Shown: positions 14,142 through 16,594 of the stretch, one piece after another | Layout: the number at the start of each line of letters is the position of its first letter | Numbering within the stretch: position 1 is the first letter of the stretch | Assembly (NCBI GenBank): GCA_023336855.1 | Contig: JAMBLK010000085.1 | Span: 1-16,594, forward strand | Length of the DNA: 16,594 nt | Direction: 5' to 3' | Source: Actinomycetes bacterium | GTDB lineage: Bacteria > Actinomycetota > Acidimicrobiia > Spongiisociales > UBA5794 | Made by a program: the position numbers and the translations under genes | The notes under the pieces: model-generated | Database searches by the model: none | What the model was told of the DNA's origin: nothing | The model's input: only the letters and a program-made list of their open reading frames with translations

Positions 14142-15401
14142 TCAGATCGGGTAGATCGGGAAACGAGATACCAGCGCTCTGACGTCATCGCGAGTCCGGC
14201 TGGCGACGGCTCCGGCAGTGCCGCGGCTCATCGCTTCGAGCAGGTCCGCGATCCAGTGACCGATCTGCACGAACTCGTCAACACCCATACCTCGTGCGGT
14301 ACCCGACGACGAACCCAAACGGAGACCCGACGTGACCTGGGGTGATTCGGGGTCATCGGGCACACCGTTCTTGTTCGCTGTGAGACCGGCGCTCTCCAAC
14401 ACGTCCGACACGGCAGCGCCCGTCAACGACATCGGACGTAAGTCGATCAACAGCAAGGGTGTGTCGGTTCCACCCGTTAACACCGTGACGTCGCGTTCGA
14501 TCAGCGTCGCTGCAAGCGCCCGTGAGTTGTCGAGCACGCCGCGTGCATAGGCCGCAAACTCGGGCGTCATGGCCTCCCGGAATGCCACGGCCTTGGCGGC
14601 GACCGCGTTGAGAATCACCGAACCTTGCACACCGGGGAACACCGCCGAGTTCAACTTCCGAGCCAGATCTGCACGGTGCGACAAGATGAACCCGCCCCGC
14701 ACGCCGCGCAGGTTCTTGTAGGTGGTTGCCGTGACGACATCGGCAACGGGCACCGGATCGGGATGAAGCCCCGCGGCCACCAGACCGGCCCAGTGGGCCA
14801 TGTCGACCAGCAGGATCGCCCCGACCTCATCCGCTACGGCTCGGAACCGATCGAAGTCGATCGCACGGGGGTAGGCGGAACCGCCTGCGATGATGAGCTT
14901 GGGTGACGATACGCGTGCTGCTTCGGCCATGGTGTCGTAGTCCAGGAGACCGTCGGCATCGACACCGTAACTGACGATGTCGAACCACTTCCCCGAGATG
15001 TTCGGGCCCGCGCCGTGGCTGAGATGGCCACCCGCCGAGAGATCCATCGACAGGACGGTGTCGCCCGGAGTCAGAAACGCAAGGAACACGGCCAGGTTCG
15101 CCTGGGAGCCCGAATGCGGCTGGACGTTGGCGTATTCGGCGCCAAAAAGCTGCTTCGCACGCTCGATGGCAAGCGACTCGATCCGATCGGCGTTCTCCGC
15201 ACCGCCGTAGTACCGACCACCCGGATACCCCTCAACGGTCTTGTTGATCATCGGCGAACCGATCGCCTCCAGCGTTGCGCGACTGACGAGGTTCTCCGAC
15301 GCAATCAGTTCGATGCCCTCGCGTTGACGAGCAGTCTCGGCTTCGAGCGCTGCGTAAACGTCAGGATCAACATCGGCGAGTCGCTCGGTGAAGTGGTTCA
15401 T
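14142..15401 (-). CDS. glyA: Serine hydroxymethyltransferase family protein, divergent active-site motif
   Basis: A 419-residue fold-type I PLP enzyme of the SHMT family, normally interconverting serine plus THF with glycine plus methylene-THF. Typical motifs are IELIASENLVS, GYPGGRYYGGAENAD, QPHSGSQANLAVF, GGHLSHG, DMAHWAGLVAAG, INSAVFPG-like LNSAVFPG and SGLRLG. The PLP lysine is Lys229. Three otherwise near-invariant stretches differ: the usual TTTHKTLRGPRGG is ATTYKNLRGVRGG, so His228 is Tyr; QGGPLMH is QGSVILN; and GTP after the Arg motif is GSS. It may therefore be a specialised paralogue, for example acting on another amino acid, rather than the housekeeping enzyme. The ATG at 15401 has GAGGGAGGG five bases upstream; an in-frame ATG at 15491 would add residues foreign to the family. 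Confidence 0.9.
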   Translation of the reverse strand: MNHFTERLADVDPDVYAALEAETARQREGIELIASENLVSRATLEAIGSPMINKTVEGYPGGRYYGGAENADRIESLAIERAKQLFGAEYANVQPHSGSQANLAVFLAFLTPGDTVLSMDLSAGGHLSHGAGPNISGKWFDIVSYGVDADGLLDYDTMAEAARVSSPKLIIAGGSAYPRAIDFDRFRAVADEVGAILLVDMAHWAGLVAAGLHPDPVPVADVVTATTYKNLRGVRGGFILSHRADLARKLNSAVFPGVQGSVILNAVAAKAVAFREAMTPEFAAYARGVLDNSRALAATLIERDVTVLTGGTDTPLLLIDLRPMSLTGAAVSDVLESAGLTANKNGVPDDPESPQVTSGLRLGSSSGTARGMGVDEFVQIGHWIADLLEAMSRGTAGAVASRTRDDVRALVSRFPIYPI

Positions 15402-15406
15402 ACATG

Positions 15407-15415
15407 CCCTCCCTC
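15407..15415 (-). promoter_or_regulatory. Strong ribosome-binding site deciding the SHMT start
   Basis: On the minus strand GAGGGAGGG ends five bases before the ATG at 15401. It supports this start over the in-frame ATG at 15491, which would add 30 residues not seen in SHMTs. Confidence 0.7.
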
Positions 15416-15487
15416 GTGGCTCGCGATAGACGCACGCTCGAAACACGGGTGGCACCAGCGTCGGTACGGTGCGATAGATCGTATCAG

Positions 15488-15871
15488 TCACTCACCCGGG
15501 AGGTGATGGACGCTGTTGCAATATCCGACCGTGAGAGGCATTGAACCCCTCTCATCCTCTGGGACCGCCCGTGACTCAGACGAAGGAGCACGACTCCCCT
15601 CTTCGACACGGCACGTGCGAACACGACGAACGACAGCCGATCGCATCGGGGCGACGGTGTCGATCCCAAGCAACCGGGCACTCTCGGCCATACGCTGGTC
15701 GTAGATCATCACCGAGTCGAGTTCATCGCCGATCTCCACCGCCGCAGACGAATGCAGAGCGTCCGATTCGGTCTGTGGTCGCTCCGCTACGACGAAGAGT
15801 TCCTGTCGGCAGTACCTTTGACCTGTAACGACGGTGTCGTCACCGTCGAGAGCAAAGGTCTCATGCTGCAT
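15488..15871 (-). pseudogene. Decayed PIN-domain (VapC-like) toxin remnant
   Basis: The minus-strand frame contains, at 15647-15763, a recognisable C-terminal PIN-domain block: SDALHSSAAVEIGDELDSV then MIYDQRMAESARLLGIDTVAP. In PIN ribonucleases of the VapC type this block reads like DALHLA...GDELDAFVTYDxRLAEAARxLG...VAP and holds two of the metal-binding acids (here the Asp of DALH and the Asp of YD). The N-terminal two thirds of a PIN domain, with the first catalytic Asp, is absent: the sequence upstream is short, unfamiliar and runs into the start region of the DUF2237 gene. Downstream the frame reads through about 50 Arg/Ser/Glu-rich residues with no family resemblance, as if the normal stop were lost. 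I see no antitoxin gene. It is most likely a relic; a short expressed fragment cannot be excluded. Confidence 0.5.
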
Positions 15872-15906
15872 GATGCCGTTCTCAACGAATCGTCTTGACC
15901 GAAAGC

Positions 15907-15912
15907 AGGGAG
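15907..15912 (+). promoter_or_regulatory. Ribosome-binding site of the DUF2237 gene
   Basis: AGGGAG lies six bases before ATG at 15919. It decides this start over the in-frame ATG at 15895, which would add eight residues ahead of the conserved PLNVLG opening. Confidence 0.6.
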
Positions 15913-15918
15913 CCTGCG

Positions 15919-16308
15919 ATGCCATTGAACGTTCTCGGGTTGGAACTCGAACCGTGTGGAACTGACCCGGTCACCGGCTTCTTTCGCGACGGATCGTGCA
16001 AGGCCGACGAGCGCGACCACGGCAGCCACACGATCTGCGCGGTCATGACTCGAGAGTTCCTCGACCACCAATCGAGCATCGGAAACGACCTGAAGACACC
16101 GATGCCTCAGTATCACTTTCCTGGGCTCGACCCCGGTGACCGGTGGTGCGTTACCGCAGGAAACTGGCTGAGAGCGAGTCACGACGGGGTCGCCGCTCCC
16201 GTTGTCCTTGCTTCGACCCACCGCGATGTCCTCGGAATCGTCCCGCTGGAGGCTCTCGAACCCCACGCGGTCGATGTGCCTCCAGATCCTGGTGCACTCA
16301 CGGCTTGA
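15919..16308 (+). CDS. DUF2237 family protein
   Basis: A 129-residue protein of the DUF2237 family, small proteins of unknown function found widely in bacteria. It matches along its whole length: NVLGLELEPCGTDPVTGFFRDGSC at the start, then GSHTICAVMTREFLDHQ, GNDLKTPMPQYHFPGLDPGDRWCV, and APVVLASTHRDVLGIVPLEAL near the end. Four cysteines (in EPCGTD, DGSCKA, TICAVM and RWCVTA) are at the positions usual for the family and could bind a metal or form disulfides. It has no signal peptide or TM helix. The start is set by AGGGAG six bases upstream. It appears to be a single-gene unit; the stretch before it holds the PIN relic on the other strand, and no gene follows for 286 bases. Confidence 0.9.
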   Translation: MPLNVLGLELEPCGTDPVTGFFRDGSCKADERDHGSHTICAVMTREFLDHQSSIGNDLKTPMPQYHFPGLDPGDRWCVTAGNWLRASHDGVAAPVVLASTHRDVLGIVPLEALEPHAVDVPPDPGALTA

Positions 16309-16401
16309 GCTTGGCATCCTCACAGTTCCCGTCGGACTCATGGCACAACTCCCTATCTCGTCATGTTCTCGCTCCCGTCAACACAAGGAACGGCATTGAT
16401 A

Positions 16402-16423
16402 GTCGACCGATCTTGCGGTCGAC
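16402..16423. repeat. Perfect 8-bp inverted repeat (hairpin or operator)
   Basis: GTCGACCG (16402-16409) is the exact reverse complement of CGGTCGAC (16416-16423), separated by ATCTTG. It could be the terminator of the DUF2237 gene, 93 bases after its stop, or a dimeric regulator site for the next gene. No T tract follows. Confidence 0.55.
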
Positions 16424-16494
16424 GCTCGCCCTGGAGAGATGAACGGTGGGCCAGTCCCCGTTTTCGGCTCACGGTTGATGGCCGTCTCTTGATC

Positions 16495-16525
16495 GTCGGC
16501 TAGACGCCACTGTCGCCCAGCCGAC
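16495..16525 (+). repeat. 7-bp inverted repeat in the leader of the next gene
   Basis: GTCGGCT (16495-16501) pairs with AGCCGAC (16519-16525) across 17 bases. It lies about 70 bases before the inferred next start, where a structured leader or operator could act. I recognise no riboswitch class. Confidence 0.4.
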
Positions 16526-16581
16526 ATTGTTGGTGTCGACGCCGCCTGGGTCGGGTTGTTGTGGTGATTGGGACACTGCAG

Positions 16582-16587
16582 AAGGAG
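16582..16587 (+). promoter_or_regulatory. Ribosome-binding site of a gene starting at the window edge
   Basis: AAGGAG is followed by six bases and then an A at the last position, so an ATG would begin at 16594 if the next two bases are TG. The gene itself lies outside the window. Confidence 0.55.
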
Positions 16588-16594
16588 AAGATCA

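Larger units (their letters stand above)
16309..16594. other. 286-bp gene-free tail with hairpins
   Basis: I find no convincing coding sequence here on either strand; the open frames are short and compositionally poor. The region contains two clean inverted repeats (described separately) and ends in a ribosome-binding site. It is probably the terminator of the DUF2237 gene plus the promoter and 5' leader of the next gene. Confidence 0.6.

Noticed and set aside
15787..16341. 184-aa minus-strand frame over the DUF2237 gene
   Set aside because: It is antisense to a clear DUF2237 protein and shows no motif; only the shorter minus frame at 15488-15871 carries PIN-like sequence.
16506..16512. GCCACTG, an element found in cobalamin riboswitches
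   Set aside because: The B12 box and other conserved segments are absent around it; seven bases alone are expected by chance.
1..16594. CRISPR arrays, insertion sequences, rRNA or tRNA genes, phage genes
   Set aside because: No direct-repeat arrays, transposase motifs, terminal inverted repeats, tRNA cloverleafs or rRNA signatures were seen on reading both strands.

Overview
The window is about 60-65% GC and looks chromosomal. It carries an F420-type (DDN-like) flavin/deazaflavin oxidoreductase, a DUF3097 protein, an LtrA-family protein and several promoter-like TANNNT boxes lying 6-8 bases before start codons, with no Shine-Dalgarno sequence. Together these suggest a high-GC actinomycete (Actinomycetota), possibly an Acidimicrobiia-like lineage. 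This placement is inference from gene content; there is no rRNA or tRNA in the window to test it.

Layout. Bases 1-1912 hold the 3' part of an RhtA-like EamA exporter and an LtrA-family membrane protein. A convergent small hypothetical gene follows (1984-2439, minus). Bases 2608-5268 encode an 886-residue fusion of glycine-cleavage T-protein (GcvT) with a serine hydroxymethyltransferase-like (SHMT) domain. Bases 5308-10645 form a cation (probably K+) homeostasis block. A Kef-type cation/proton antiporter runs on the minus strand. Diverging from it is a tightly packed five-gene operon: two 219-residue TrkA regulators, a 47-residue single-helix membrane protein, TrkH, and a signal-peptide/TM-anchored protein of unknown function. 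Bases 10732-12404 hold a lipoprotein, a small three-helix membrane protein and a DUF3097 protein. Bases 12490-14118 hold an orphan sensor histidine kinase divergent from the DDN-like oxidoreductase. Bases 14142-15401 (minus) encode a free-standing but divergent SHMT. A decayed PIN-domain (VapC-like) relic, a DUF2237 gene and a 286-bp gene-free tail with two clean hairpins close the window. The last bases carry a strong ribosome-binding site for a gene that starts at or just beyond the edge.

Functional links. The antiporter and the Trk operon are natural opposites (K+ efflux and uptake) sharing one intergenic control region. The two SHMT-like proteins, one fused to GcvT and one stand-alone, both belong to glycine/serine one-carbon metabolism. 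The stand-alone copy has lost several near-invariant motif residues, including the His just before the PLP lysine, whereas the fused copy keeps its catalytic residues.

Points most worth a second look are the 47-aa membrane protein between trkA and trkH, the ACG start implied for the first trkA, the GcvT-SHMT fusion, the Tyr228 SHMT, and the uncharacterised exported protein that ends the trk operon.
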